Shown here piece after piece: positions 9,068 through 16,851 of a stretch of 42,227 nucleotides of DNA; the first letter of the stretch is position 1, and each line of letters opens with the position of its first letter. The position numbers and the translations under genes are program-made. The notes beneath the pieces are model-generated. The model did not search any database. It had not been told where the DNA came from and was given only the letters and a program-made list of their open reading frames with translations. The stretch is from Bacteroidota bacterium (GTDB taxonomy: Bacteria; Bacteroidota; Bacteroidia; Bacteroidales; CAIXZF01): NCBI GenBank assembly GCA_026391855.1, contig JAPLDE010000258.1, positions 1 to 42,227 on the forward strand, in the 5' to 3' direction.

Positions 9068-9514
9068 ATGGGATCGTTTACACAAATTACTTATCAGCTG
9101 GTCTTTGCAACCAAAGACAGAACAAAAAATTTTGTTGAATCCGAACAGGAAAGGCTATTCCGGTACATCCAGGGTATTTTAAAAAAGAAAAACTGCCATA
9201 TGCACGGGATCAATGGATATCAAAACCACCTTCATGTGGTTTTTGAACTTCATCCTTCTGTTGCGTTAGCAGACCTGGTAAAGGATGTGAAAGTAAGTAC
9301 ATCATTATGGATAAAGCAAAACAAGGTCTTTCCGTATTTTACCGGCTGGGGTGAGAAATACGGGGCGTTTACGTATGGTTCGTCTGAGAGGACAAGATTG
9401 ACCGAATATGTTAAAAATCAAAAGCCACATCATCAGAAAGTTGATTTTGAGGAGGAGTTCAAGCAGTTGCTGAAGGAACATGGCGTTGATTATGATGATC
9501 GATTTTTACTTTGA
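9068..9514 (+). CDS. REP-associated tyrosine transposase (RAYT, Y1/IS200-like TnpA)
   Basis: This is a single-strand DNA transposase of the HUH superfamily with 148 residues from the ATG at 9068. The HUH motif is NHLHVVF (His 54 and His 56), and the nucleophile is Tyr 114 in LTEYVKNQ, followed by HH and the conserved tail YDDRFLL. The fold and size match the IS200/IS605-like branch that in Bacteroidota is tied to REP hairpins. An upstream in-frame start at 8996 would lie within the 98-bp repeat and adds residues unlike the family, so it is rejected. Neighbouring hairpins (8887, 9540-9640, 9860) are likely substrates or products of this enzyme. All catalytic residues are present, so it may be active. 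Confidence 0.93.
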   Translation: MGSFTQITYQLVFATKDRTKNFVESEQERLFRYIQGILKKKNCHMHGINGYQNHLHVVFELHPSVALADLVKDVKVSTSLWIKQNKVFPYFTGWGEKYGAFTYGSSERTRLTEYVKNQKPHHQKVDFEEEFKQLLKEHGVDYDDRFLL

Positions 9515-9539
9515 TAGACAACACCATCCGTAATCCGGG

Positions 9540-9640
9540 TTGAACCCCGTTCCGGGGTTCCGGTAGCAGAGGCATCTCTCCCCCGGGGTTTCACCCCGGG
9601 TTACCTGCCTTGAACCCCTTGCCGGGGTTCTGGAACAACA
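9540..9640. repeat. Cluster of three REP-like hairpins downstream of the RAYT gene
   Basis: Three hairpins follow the stop codon: GAACCCCG-TTC-CGGGGTTC at about 9541-9559, CCCGGGGT-TTC-ACCCCGGG at about 9582-9600, and GAACCCC-TTGC-CGGGGTTC near 9613-9631. They share the CCCCG/CGGGG core with each other and with the hairpin at 9862-9877. Confidence 0.8.
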
Positions 9641-9693
9641 GGCATGATATTCACATTGGATTGCATAAGGCTAAAAACCCGTTAAGCTTTCAG

Positions 9694-9761
9694 GGTCATC
9701 CTTACTTCTGACCCTTTCTATGATTTTCATGGTCATCCTTACTTCTGACCCTTTCTATGAT
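9694..9761. repeat. Tandem pair of a 31-bp hairpin-forming unit
   Basis: The 31 bases that begin GGTCATCCTTACTTCTGACC recur exactly at 9694-9724 and 9731-9761 (period 37). Each copy folds through GGTCA pairing with TGACC; in the first the stem extends to AGGGTCA/TGACCCT. Confidence 0.85.
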
Positions 9762-9883
9762 ATTGAGTATACTTACCCGGGCCTTTTTCGGTGTAAGTTA
9801 TGAGTATGTAGCCTGAACAAATGCTTGAATTATATATTATAAAGATAACGTGCTGATAACCAACCCCGAAGGGGTTTAAGCCG

Positions 9884-9981
9884 GGTAACCAGGGATGCAA
9901 TCCCGGGAGAAGGAAAGTCGCAGTATCCCAACCCCGAAGATGGTTGAAGAAAAAAGTTACTTGGAATTTCCATTTAGCCTG
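9884..9981. repeat. 98-bp direct repeat, downstream copy
   Basis: This block is identical to 8936-9033. No transposase follows it; the next bases keep only slight similarity (ATGCAT at a matching offset). It may be a solo end left by a second, deleted RAYT element, or a duplicate made by the present one. Confidence 0.9.
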
Positions 9982-10065
9982 ACCAAATGCATTAGATTGT
10001 GGTAATAAATCTCCTCTTTATTCAAGGTTCTTCAGCTTAAATTTTCTTCATCCATATAAAATTTC

Positions 10066-10073
10066 TATATTTG
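10066..10073 (+). promoter_or_regulatory. -7 box TATATTTG
   Basis: This fits TAnnTTTG and stands 69 bases before the short reading frame at 10142 that ends at the border of the mrr segment. Confidence 0.4.
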
Positions 10074-10141
10074 AAAAGAGAAAACCACGTACTGCTTTGC
10101 CTAAATTGCTCAACTAATTGTGTAAATATCAGATAATCAGC

Positions 10142-10225
10142 ATGAAACAATTTGTTTGGCAGTTAACGATCGTTGATATTTTTAATAGTGGCAGGGAAAG
10201 GAAATTTACGGATATTTTACGTTAG
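10142..10225 (+). other. 27-codon reading frame ending at the mrr segment border
   Basis: The frame from ATG 10142 reads MKQFVWQLTIVDIF then NSGRERKFTDILR. It is preceded by a -7 box and its stop TAG uses the last bases of the TTACGTTAG motif at 10217-10225 where the mrr segment seems to begin. It could be the front of a gene interrupted by insertion of that segment, or chance. No family is recognised. Confidence 0.25.
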
Positions 10226-10278
10226 TGGGCATTCTAAGTGCGACACAGCAACCATTAACCGACAAACAAAATGAAATA

Positions 10279-11208
10279 ATGAGTAAAAAAAGAACTGGAA
10301 AGACAGAATTTGTAAAGTGGTTTGGACCTGTACTTGACGCTTTGAGAGCTTTAGGAGGCTCTGCAAGACCAAAATAAATTTCTGAATGGATTGGTGAAAA
10401 ATATAATATCCCTGACGAGATATTAAACGAAAGATATGAGAAGTCAGGTGTTTTAAAATTTCAAAATCAATTAGCCTGGGCTAGACAATATTTAGTTTGG
10501 GAAGAACTATTAGCATCATCGAAGCATGGTGTTTGGGCTTTAAGTAACAAAGGTTGGGAGACGAGTGTGACTGAGCCTGAGGCACACGATATATTCTTAA
10601 AATGGGTAAAAGTATTTCAAGAAGTAAGAGAAGAAAAACCAACAAATACAGTTGATAGCGAAGCAGACAAAATCATACAATTACAAGAAGAAAGTGAGCC
10701 AGAGAATTCAAAAAGCAACTTAAAGCCAACTCTGATAGAGGTTTTACAAAACTTATCGCCCACAGGATTTGAATATTTATGTGGTAGGTTATTAAGAGAA
10801 TACGACTTTGAAAATATTGAAATTACACAACGATCACATGACGGCGGCATAGACGGTTATGCGACTTTAAAGCTTAATCCTTTTGTAAATTTGAGTGTCT
10901 TCTTTCAATGCAAAAAATACCAGGGGACTGTTCCGACTGAGAAAGTTCAAGCATTTATTGGTGTTATGGAGACAAATAAACGAAGTGTAGAAAAGGGACT
11001 TATAATTACGACAGGTTCCTTCGCTAAAGCAGCTTTGGACATTGAAAAGAATAACATAAAACTGGAGCTAATTGATGGTGATAAATTAGTGGAAATGTTT
11101 GAAAAAGTTGAACTTGGTGTTACACCAAAGACAATCTATGAGCCGAATATGACATTTTTTGAACAATATCGTGAGAAGAAGAACGACCCGCTAACAAAAA
11201 ACATATGA
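10279..11208 (+). pseudogene. Mrr-like type IV restriction endonuclease with an internal stop codon
   Basis: Read through one stop, the frame gives 309 residues with the full Mrr layout. The N-terminal winged-helix Mrr_N domain (about 1-100) includes TEFVKWFGPVLDALRALGGSARPK, then stop codon 33 (TAA 10375-10377), then ISEWIGEKYNIPDE. The C-terminal PD-(D/E)xK-like nuclease domain has FEYLCGRLL, GGIDGY (Asp at about 192) and FQCKK (the QxK motif at about 210-212). Such enzymes cut methylated foreign DNA. The stop replaces the usual Glu of the ARPKEIS motif, so one G-to-T change (GAA to TAA) explains it. Without read-through, only a fragment from GTG 10567 could be made, holding the nuclease but not the recognition domain. 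AT-rich composition and bordering ACGTTA motifs suggest transfer. Confidence 0.88.
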
Positions 11209-11430
11209 CAATTACGGTTGCCGAGGTACGCGGTTCGCAGCTTTCCGCACCAGCTCCAGTAGCTCGCGGACGGTGGAGCGACCGAAAATCCGCAACTGAA
11301 TATATTACATACGTTACCAACCCCCTTATCCGTCCAAAACCAAAAAGTATCATATCATTTTCCGGTAGATTTTTTATAAGAATTCCATCAGGCAAACCAT
11401 TAACTAACCGCTCAAAAGAAATTACCCATT
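11209..11430. other. GC-rich hairpin-prone segment ending in ACGTTA after mrr
   Basis: Bases 11215-11300 are much richer in G+C than the mrr gene and can fold in several ways, e.g. GCTCCA with TGGAGC and TCCGC with GCGGA. The segment ends TATTACATACGTTA (11303-11316); TTTTACGTTA stands at 10215-10224 before mrr, so the ACGTTA motifs are 1092 bases apart. This recalls a cassette with a structured recombination site, but the integron attC consensus (GTTRRRY) is not met. Confidence 0.3.
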
Positions 11431-12867
11431 GTGATCAACAGACGAAATTTCATAAAAACAGCCGGAATCGCCACAGCAGCGTTGGCTTCGGGCATTCCAC
11501 TGTTTGGGAATCCGGTTGACCCTTCGTTCGTGTCGAACCGGCCTTCCCCGGGCAAAAGACGGTTTGTCAGCCAGGCGGTGGAAGAAACCATAGCCAGGGT
11601 AAAAGCTGCCATGGCCGATGAAGAACTGGCCTGGATGTTCGAAAACTGCTTCCCCAACACACTGGATACTACGGTTACTTATACCGAAAAAAGCGGGGAG
11701 CCGCATACATACGTCATCACCGGCGATATTGATGCAATGTGGCTCAGGGATTCGTCGGCCCAGGTATGGCCTTATCTTCACCTGGCAGCTAAAGACGAGA
11801 AACTGAAAAGGCTTTTAAAAGGGGTGGTTACCAGACAAACGGAGTTCGTGCTGCTTGACCCCTATGCAAATGCCTTCTATGATGATCCATCCCGGGTGAG
11901 CGAATGGAAGAAAGACTTCACGACCATGAAACCCGGTGTTCATGAACGCAAGTGGGAGATCGACTCCCTCTGCTATGTCATCCGGCTTGCTTACGGGTAT
12001 TGGAAGAATACCGGCGATACTTCTGCCTTCAACGAGCAATGGCAAAAGGCCATGAGGTTGATTATAAGCACTTTCCGTGAACAACAACGACTGAACAACA
12101 GGGGCCCTTACCATTTTCAACGACGGGCAACAAGCCCTACAGATACTCAATTCGGAGGGGGATATGGAAATCCGACGAAAAAGATCGGGCTGATCCATTC
12201 CATGTTCCGTCCCTCCGATGATTCAACGGTTTTCCCTTTCCTTATCTCTTCTAATATGTTTACGGTGGTTTCGCTTAGGCAGTTGGGTGAAATATTTGGT
12301 AATGCATTGAATAATAAAGAGATGGAAGGCGAATGTATCCGGTTTGCCCTGGAAATTGACCAGGTATTGAAACAATACGCAATCCTTACCCACCCGGAGG
12401 CCGGTAAAATTTACCCCCTTGAAATCGATGGTTTCGGAAATGCACTGTTTATGGATGATGCCAATGTTCCCAACCTGCTTTCCCTTCCTTACCTGGGTTA
12501 TTGCGACTCAATGGATCCCATCTACCTGAATACCAGGAAATTTTCGTTAAGTCCGGCTAACCCGTGGTATACCGGGGGAAAATATGCCAAAGGCATCGGT
12601 GGTCCTCATGTGGGAGAAAGGAAGATCTGGCCGCTCGGACTGGTCATGCAGGCACTCACCAGCCAGGATGACAAGGAAATTCTCGATTGCCTGACCACGC
12701 TGAAGAAGACGCATGCAGGCACGGGTTTTATCCACGAGTCGTTTAACGCCGATAATCCTCAGGATTTCTCACGGAGTTGGTTTGCCTGGGCCAATACCAT
12801 CTTTGGTGAACTGATTCTGCAGCTGTATCACTCAAAGCCTGAGTTGCTGAAAGTCAGACTGGACTGA
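11431..12867 (+). CDS. Glycoside hydrolase family 125 (exo-alpha-1,6-mannosidase), Tat-exported
   Basis: GH125 enzymes remove alpha-1,6-linked mannose from the non-reducing end of mannans and N-glycans. The 478-residue protein starts with a twin-arginine signal (NRRNFIKTAGIATAALASG), so it is folded before export. Hallmarks of the family are ITGDIDAMWLRDSSAQVWPY near 97-115, KWEIDSLCY with Asp 178 as the likely acid, an HSMFRPSDDST segment, and GTGFIHESFN with Glu 436 as the likely base. GTG at 11431 is the only sensible start upstream of the arginine pair. The gene is alone, without SusC/SusD neighbours, so it is not part of an obvious polysaccharide utilisation locus. Assignment of the catalytic residues is by analogy with characterised members. 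Confidence 0.93.
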   Translation: MINRRNFIKTAGIATAALASGIPLFGNPVDPSFVSNRPSPGKRRFVSQAVEETIARVKAAMADEELAWMFENCFPNTLDTTVTYTEKSGEPHTYVITGDIDAMWLRDSSAQVWPYLHLAAKDEKLKRLLKGVVTRQTEFVLLDPYANAFYDDPSRVSEWKKDFTTMKPGVHERKWEIDSLCYVIRLAYGYWKNTGDTSAFNEQWQKAMRLIISTFREQQRLNNRGPYHFQRRATSPTDTQFGGGYGNPTKKIGLIHSMFRPSDDSTVFPFLISSNMFTVVSLRQLGEIFGNALNNKEMEGECIRFALEIDQVLKQYAILTHPEAGKIYPLEIDGFGNALFMDDANVPNLLSLPYLGYCDSMDPIYLNTRKFSLSPANPWYTGGKYAKGIGGPHVGERKIWPLGLVMQALTSQDDKEILDCLTTLKKTHAGTGFIHESFNADNPQDFSRSWFAWANTIFGELILQLYHSKPELLKVRLD

Positions 12868-12981
12868 TCATCGGGAGACCGGAATACAGAGACCGTTTAG
12901 TTGCTCCTATATTCAGAAATGTTTCGGCATCAAATTGTAATTCAGCGAATTATAAAGGTGGAATTTTATTAGGTCTGTAAG

Positions 12982-12997
12982 CAATCTTTTAAGATTG
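12982..12997. promoter_or_regulatory. Inverted repeat upstream of the second MNT/HEPN pair (possible operator)
   Basis: CAATCTT and AAGATTG face each other across two T residues, 52 bases before the MNT start at 13050. It may bind a regulator of the pair, or may just be a transcription end for the GH125 gene. Confidence 0.3.
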
Positions 12998-13049
12998 TGG
13001 TTGGTTTTAAATGATAGAAAATTAATAAATTAGCAAAAATTAATTAGCA

Positions 13050-13370
13050 ATGGTTGATAGGATTGAAATATTAAAGGATTTAAAGGCTCATTTAATAAAC
13101 AATTATCGGGATCCTATAAAAGATATCATCCTGTTTGGATCTCAGGCCAGTAACATATCAAATGATAATTCTGATTTTGACATATTAATTTTACTTGATA
13201 AAGACTATTCGGGTAAAGATGAGAACATTCTACTTGACCTTTGCTATGACATTGATCTTAAGTATAATATAATTATTGATGCTCATTTGCTTTCTGTTTC
13301 TGAACTGGACACGCTGAGAGGCAAACAACCTGTTTTTATAAATGCCTTAAAATCGGGAATATACGCATGA
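13050..13370 (+). CDS. MNT-type nucleotidyltransferase (antitoxin of a MNT/HEPN pair)
   Basis: This 106-residue protein has the signature IILFGSQASNISNDNSDFDI with GS and the SDFDI metal site, followed by IDAHLLS, where the third Asp lies. It belongs to the same superfamily as the protein at 1468 but is not a close copy. Its last four bases (ATGA, 13367-13370) overlap the start of the HEPN gene, which signals translational coupling and a two-gene toxin-antitoxin unit. By analogy with studied MNT/HEPN systems it would modify or neutralise the HEPN protein. Confidence 0.85.
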   Translation: MVDRIEILKDLKAHLINNYRDPIKDIILFGSQASNISNDNSDFDILILLDKDYSGKDENILLDLCYDIDLKYNIIIDAHLLSVSELDTLRGKQPVFINALKSGIYA

Positions 13371-13768
13371 GTATAGAGGATTATGTCAGGGTTGAGCTGA
13401 TTCGTTACCGATTGGAAGAAGCCAGGGATACTATTAAAGATGTACAGATTCTTATCGGAAGTGAGAGGATGAGAGCCGCAGTTAACCGTATCTATTATGG
13501 AATGTTTTATTCCCTTCTCGCACTTGGTTTGAAATATGAATATGAAACTTCAAAGCATAACCAATTATTAGGGTGGTTCAATAAGAACTTTATACACGAA
13601 AAGCTTATTGATCAAAGATTTGGAAAAATAATCAACAAAGCCCATAACCGTCGGACAAAGTCAGATTACGATTCCTATATAGAGTTTGACAAAGGAATTG
13701 TTCTGGAAATGTTCGAAGAGATGAAGGATTTTATTAATGAAATTGAAGCATTCATTAATGAAAAATAG
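13367..13768 (+). CDS. HEPN-domain protein (toxin of a MNT/HEPN pair)
   Basis: The 133-residue, all-helical HEPN protein shows the family core AAVNRIYYGMFYSLLALGL near 43-61 and, later, AHNRRTKSDYDSYIEF, the usual RxxSDY-type ending. HEPN proteins are often RNases. The classic Rx4-6H motif is not obvious, so RNase activity is inferred from context rather than seen. It overlaps the MNT gene by 4 bases and ends 4 bases before the stop of the convergent ammonium channel gene, leaving no space for a separate terminator. Unlike the hepT at 1757, this copy is full length. Confidence 0.83.
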   Translation: MSIEDYVRVELIRYRLEEARDTIKDVQILIGSERMRAAVNRIYYGMFYSLLALGLKYEYETSKHNQLLGWFNKNFIHEKLIDQRFGKIINKAHNRRTKSDYDSYIEFDKGIVLEMFEEMKDFINEIEAFINEK

Positions 13769-13772
13769 GCCC

Positions 13773-14877
13773 TTACGCCTCCTCTGCATCCAGGAATTCA
13801 TCGGCATCATCGTATACTTCGTCTTTTCTGCCCAGGAGGGGAAGGATCTTACCGGTAATTATGCCGGTAACGAAGGCTACTACAATGGTTACAAGAATAC
13901 CCAGCAGCTGTCCGCCGGAATCCACCATCTTCAGTACCGGTAAGGCAGCCAAACCGCCCATCAGACCGGGTAGTCCATGCAGGTTGGTAACTCCGCAGGT
14001 GTCGATCAGTTTCATCCATTTTTGTTGTTTGGATTGAATTACAGCAAAGCCGAAAGTGGATAAGGCGCCGGCCAGGATACCAATGACCATGGCTGCCGTA
14101 TGACTGGCGGTCATGCAGGTGGAGCCGATGGCAACACCTCCGGCCAGGGCGGCATTGGCAATGTCGGCAACACTGATCTTCTTTCGCAGGGAGATGGTCA
14201 TGATATAGGTGGCCAGGGTGGAAGCGCAAAGGGCAAGGATCACATTGACAACGGTATGCGGCATGGCTTCGGGGGGTACCAGTGCAGCACAGAAACTGGG
14301 CCAGAAAATCCACAGCATCATACTTCCCAGCATAGAGTAACGATCGCTGGTGGCATCCGACTCAATCGTCTTCTCAAACTCCTGCCTGGTGGTCATGGTA
14401 AGAGCTACGCCCAGTCCGAAGATGGCTCCAAAAGCATGGATCACAATGGATCCGCCGGTATCTATCACTGCTCCGGCCCGGATGAGTCCCAACCATCTTC
14501 AGCCTCCCAAGTACAGCCCCTCCGGCGATCAGCAGGCTGGCGGCCCCGAATTCAGAAAGGATCAGCCGCTCTATCTCATTGTTTACGGCTACAAAAAGAC
14601 CGGATGTGTTCAATAACATGTAAAGCGGCAGGGAAGTACTGACCAGCAGAAAGGTTGCTGTTAATGCAGAACGGCCGTATTTCCTGACAAACACCATTAA
14701 AAAACCGAAACCGATCAGTAACATGGCCATAATATGGATAGCCCGGTTGTAATGCTGGTCGTCGATGACCGATTCCGGCAGAATGTTGGTTCCCAGCTCA
14801 TTGGCCATAGAATGAAGAGGGATACAAGCCAGTAAAGTCAGTGGCAGGAACCCCAATAAAAGTCGTTTTGTGTTCAT
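13773..14877 (-). pseudogene. Rh-type ammonium channel (Amt/Rh family), frameshifted
   Basis: The two halves read in different frames. The first, from ATG 14877, has a signal peptide and several membrane helices up to AASLLIAGGAVLGRLKMVG. The second begins GLIRAGAVIDTGGSIVIHAFGAIFGL and includes MLWIFWPSFCAAL and DTCGVTNLHGLPGLMGG, which are Rh-family marks; both pore histidines (IHAF and NLHG) are kept. The first His of the usual CGxHNLHG is Thr here. A run of three C residues at 14488-14490 instead of two explains the shift and would restore one protein of about 368 residues. This could be a sequencing error or a true mutation. Rh channels pass ammonia or CO2 across the inner membrane. Neither glnK nor other nitrogen genes are adjacent. 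Confidence 0.85.
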
Positions 14878-14914
14878 ATTCAATAGTTTAGATGTGAGGT
14901 CAGGAAAAGTTCGC

Positions 14915-14922
14915 CAAATATA
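14915..14922 (-). promoter_or_regulatory. -7 box TATATTTG for the Rh channel gene
   Basis: The minus strand reads TATATTTG, 38 bases before the ATG at 14877. This also argues against an upstream start at 14982, which would precede the promoter. Confidence 0.5.
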
Positions 14923-15008
14923 TTGATAATCTTTTTTCTCAGTGAAATACTGATGATTATTTACGTGATTTACTGATTTCATCTTCGAGAAACCCTTCCA
15001 TCTCCGAA

Positions 15009-15039
15009 AACCCTGACAGGGTCCGACCCTGTCAGGGTT
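15009..15039. repeat. REP-like palindrome, copy 3
   Basis: The hairpin AACCCTGACAGGGT-CCG-ACCCTGTCAGGGTT is identical to the core of copy 2 at 8887-8921, about 6.1 kb away. It lies between the divergent Rh channel and ahcY genes. Confidence 0.85.
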
Positions 15040-15115
15040 AATAAACGGATCCGGAGAAACTGGTCACCTAAACATTTCACAACAGGATGAAATACTGATA
15101 TATCAGGAAAATCCT

Positions 15116-15123
15116 TACCTTTG
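15116..15123 (+). promoter_or_regulatory. -7 box TACCTTTG for ahcY
   Basis: A perfect TAnnTTTG match is centred 40 bases before the ahcY ATG. The predicted transcript would begin near 15130. The -33 element is not clear. Confidence 0.6.
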
Positions 15124-15159
15124 CACTCTTTAATTTCAAACTAAAAATTAAACATTAAC

Positions 15160-16662
15160 ATGGATAATATACTGATTAACAACACTTTGAAATATAAAGT
15201 AGCCGACCTGAGCCTGGCTGAATGGGGCCGGAAAGAGATTGAAATGGCAGAAAAAGAGATGCCTGGACTGATGTCGTTGCGTAAAAAATTCGGGGCTGAA
15301 AAACCCCTGAAGGGAGCCAGGATCAGTGGTTCTTTGCACATGACCATTCAGACGGCTGTGTTGATTGAGACCTTGCAGGAGCTGGGGGCAGAAGTGCGCT
15401 GGGCGAGTTGCAACATTTTTTCCACCCAGGACCATGCTGCCGCTGCTATCGCTGCTGCCGGTTCTGCCGTTTTCGCCTGGAAAGGCGAAACCCTGGATGA
15501 ATACTGGTGGTGCACCCTGCAGGCATTGTCTTTTCCAAACGGACAAGGCCCAAACCTCATTGTTGATGATGGCGGTGATGCTACCCTGATGGTCCACAAA
15601 GGGTACCAGATAGAGAACAACCCGGAATTACTGAATAAGGCTGCCGGCAATGCCGAGGAAGAAGCGCTGATGAGCCAGTTACGCAATGCTTATGTTGAAG
15701 ATACCACCAAATGGCACAAGCTGGTGAAGGAATGGAAAGGAGTTTCGGAAGAAACCACCACCGGCGTTCACCGGCTCTACCAGATGCATGAGAGAGGAGA
15801 ACTGCTGGTTCCGGCCATCAATGTGAACGACTCGGTTACCAAGTCCAAATTCGACAACCTTTACGGCTGCCGCGAATCGCTGGCCGACGGCATCAAGAGA
15901 GCAACCGATATCATGATAGCCGGCAAGGTGGTGGTTGTGCTCGGTTACGGCGACGTGGGAAAAGGTTCTTCCCGTTCGATGAGGGCCTACGGATCAAGGG
16001 TCATCGTAACCGAAATCGATCCCATTTGTGCCCTTCAGGCCGCCATGGAAGGTTATGAGGTGGAAACCATCGAAGGCGCCCTCCGGCTGGGAAACATCTA
16101 CGTGACCACTACGGGAAATAAGGACGTCATCACTATCGAACACATGGAAAGGATGAAAGATGAGTCCATCGTCTGTAATATCGGCCACTTTGATAATGAG
16201 ATACAGGTAGACAAGCTGAACAACTACCCGGGTATCAGAAAGATCAACATCAAACCCCAGGTTGACAAGTATATTTTCCCCGACGGACATTGTATTTACC
16301 TGCTGGCTGAAGGGCGTCTTGTAAATCTGGGCTGCGCTACCGGCCATCCTTCTTTTGTGATGAGCAACTCTTTCACCAACCAGACCCTGGCACAGCTCGA
16401 CCTCTGGCAGCATGAATACCCCGTTGATGTATATCGTTTACCCAAAAAACTGGATGAAGAAGTGGCCCGACTCCACCTCGAACAGATTGGCGTAAAACTC
16501 ACCGTACTTACTCCGGCACAGGCCGACTATATTGGCTGGCGTTCCGCAGGACGGACCTTACAAACCGGAACATTACAGGTATTAGTCGGCAGTTGGCAGC
16601 CGGCAAAATTTCGTAGGGACACGATACATCGTGTCCAATTGTTTACGTTCCCATGCAGTTGA
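15160..16662 (+). CDS. ahcY: Adenosylhomocysteinase (SAH hydrolase), C-terminus frameshifted by a 4-bp duplication
   Basis: AhcY splits S-adenosylhomocysteine into adenosine and homocysteine, relieving inhibition of methylases and feeding MetH. Family marks are plain: [50 protein letters not shown] (catalytic Lys and Asp), and the NAD-binding loop [11 protein letters not shown]. The frame is normal to Gly 459 (QADYIG). There the four bases TGGC (16533-16536) are repeated at 16537-16540, shifting the frame into an unrelated tail up to 16662. Removing the duplicate gives [14 protein letters not shown] and a stop at 16583-16585, i.e. a normal 473-residue enzyme. The lost KPxHYRY tail contributes to the NAD site of the neighbouring subunit, so the protein as written should be impaired. 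Confidence 0.93.
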   Translation: MDNILINNTLKYKVADLSLAEWGRKEIEMAEKEMPGLMSLRKKFGAEKPLKGARISGSLHMTIQTAVLIETLQELGAEVRWASCNIFSTQDHAAAAIAAAGSAVFAWKGETLDEYWWCTLQALSFPNGQGPNLIVDDGGDATLMVHKGYQIENNPELLNKAAGNAEEEALMSQLRNAYVEDTTKWHKLVKEWKGVSEETTTGVHRLYQMHERGELLVPAINVNDSVTKSKFDNLYGCRESLADGIKRATDIMIAGKVVVVLGYGDVGKGSSRSMRAYGSRVIVTEIDPICALQAAMEGYEVETIEGALRLGNIYVTTTGNKDVITIEHMERMKDESIVCNIGHFDNEIQVDKLNNYPGIRKINIKPQVDKYIFPDGHCIYLLAEGRLVNLGCATGHPSFVMSNSFTNQTLAQLDLWQHEYPVDVYRLPKKLDEEVARLHLEQIGVKLTVLTPAQADYIGWRSAGRTLQTGTLQVLVGSWQPAKFRRDTIHRVQLFTFPCS

Positions 16663-16833
16663 CAATCCGCATTATGTATGTAGAGACACGCCATGGCGTG
16701 TCAAAATGTGACCACCATGTGACCACCCCCAATCGGTTAATTAGGCGGTTTTATGGGAACACACAGTGTGTGTCCAAATGTGTCCAATAATAATCGGTTA
16801 ATCAGGCAGTTATATGCAGGGACAAGCCACCGC
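16611..16833. repeat. Cluster of short GACAC-type palindromes and a 25-bp direct repeat
   Basis: After ahcY there are GGACACGAT-AC-ATCGTGTCC (16617-16636), GACACGCC-AT-GGCGTGTC (16685-16702), a degenerate ACACAC/GTGTGT palindrome near 16758-16775, and GGACA...TGTCC near 16819-16838. Between them, about 25 bases starting AATCGGTTAAT recur at 16731 and 16792 with four differences. This is a family of REP-like elements distinct from the CCCTG type. No gene is seen. Confidence 0.7.
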
Positions 16834-16851
16834 ATGTCCTTGGTTTAGATT

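Noticed and set aside
8887..9877. CRISPR array from the many short hairpins
   Set aside because: Repeat lengths and spacings are irregular and no equal-length spacers exist.
11215..11320. Canonical integron attC site
   Set aside because: The right end GTTACCA and left end CGCTAAC do not match GTTRRRY/RYYYAAC; kept only as a cassette-like observation.
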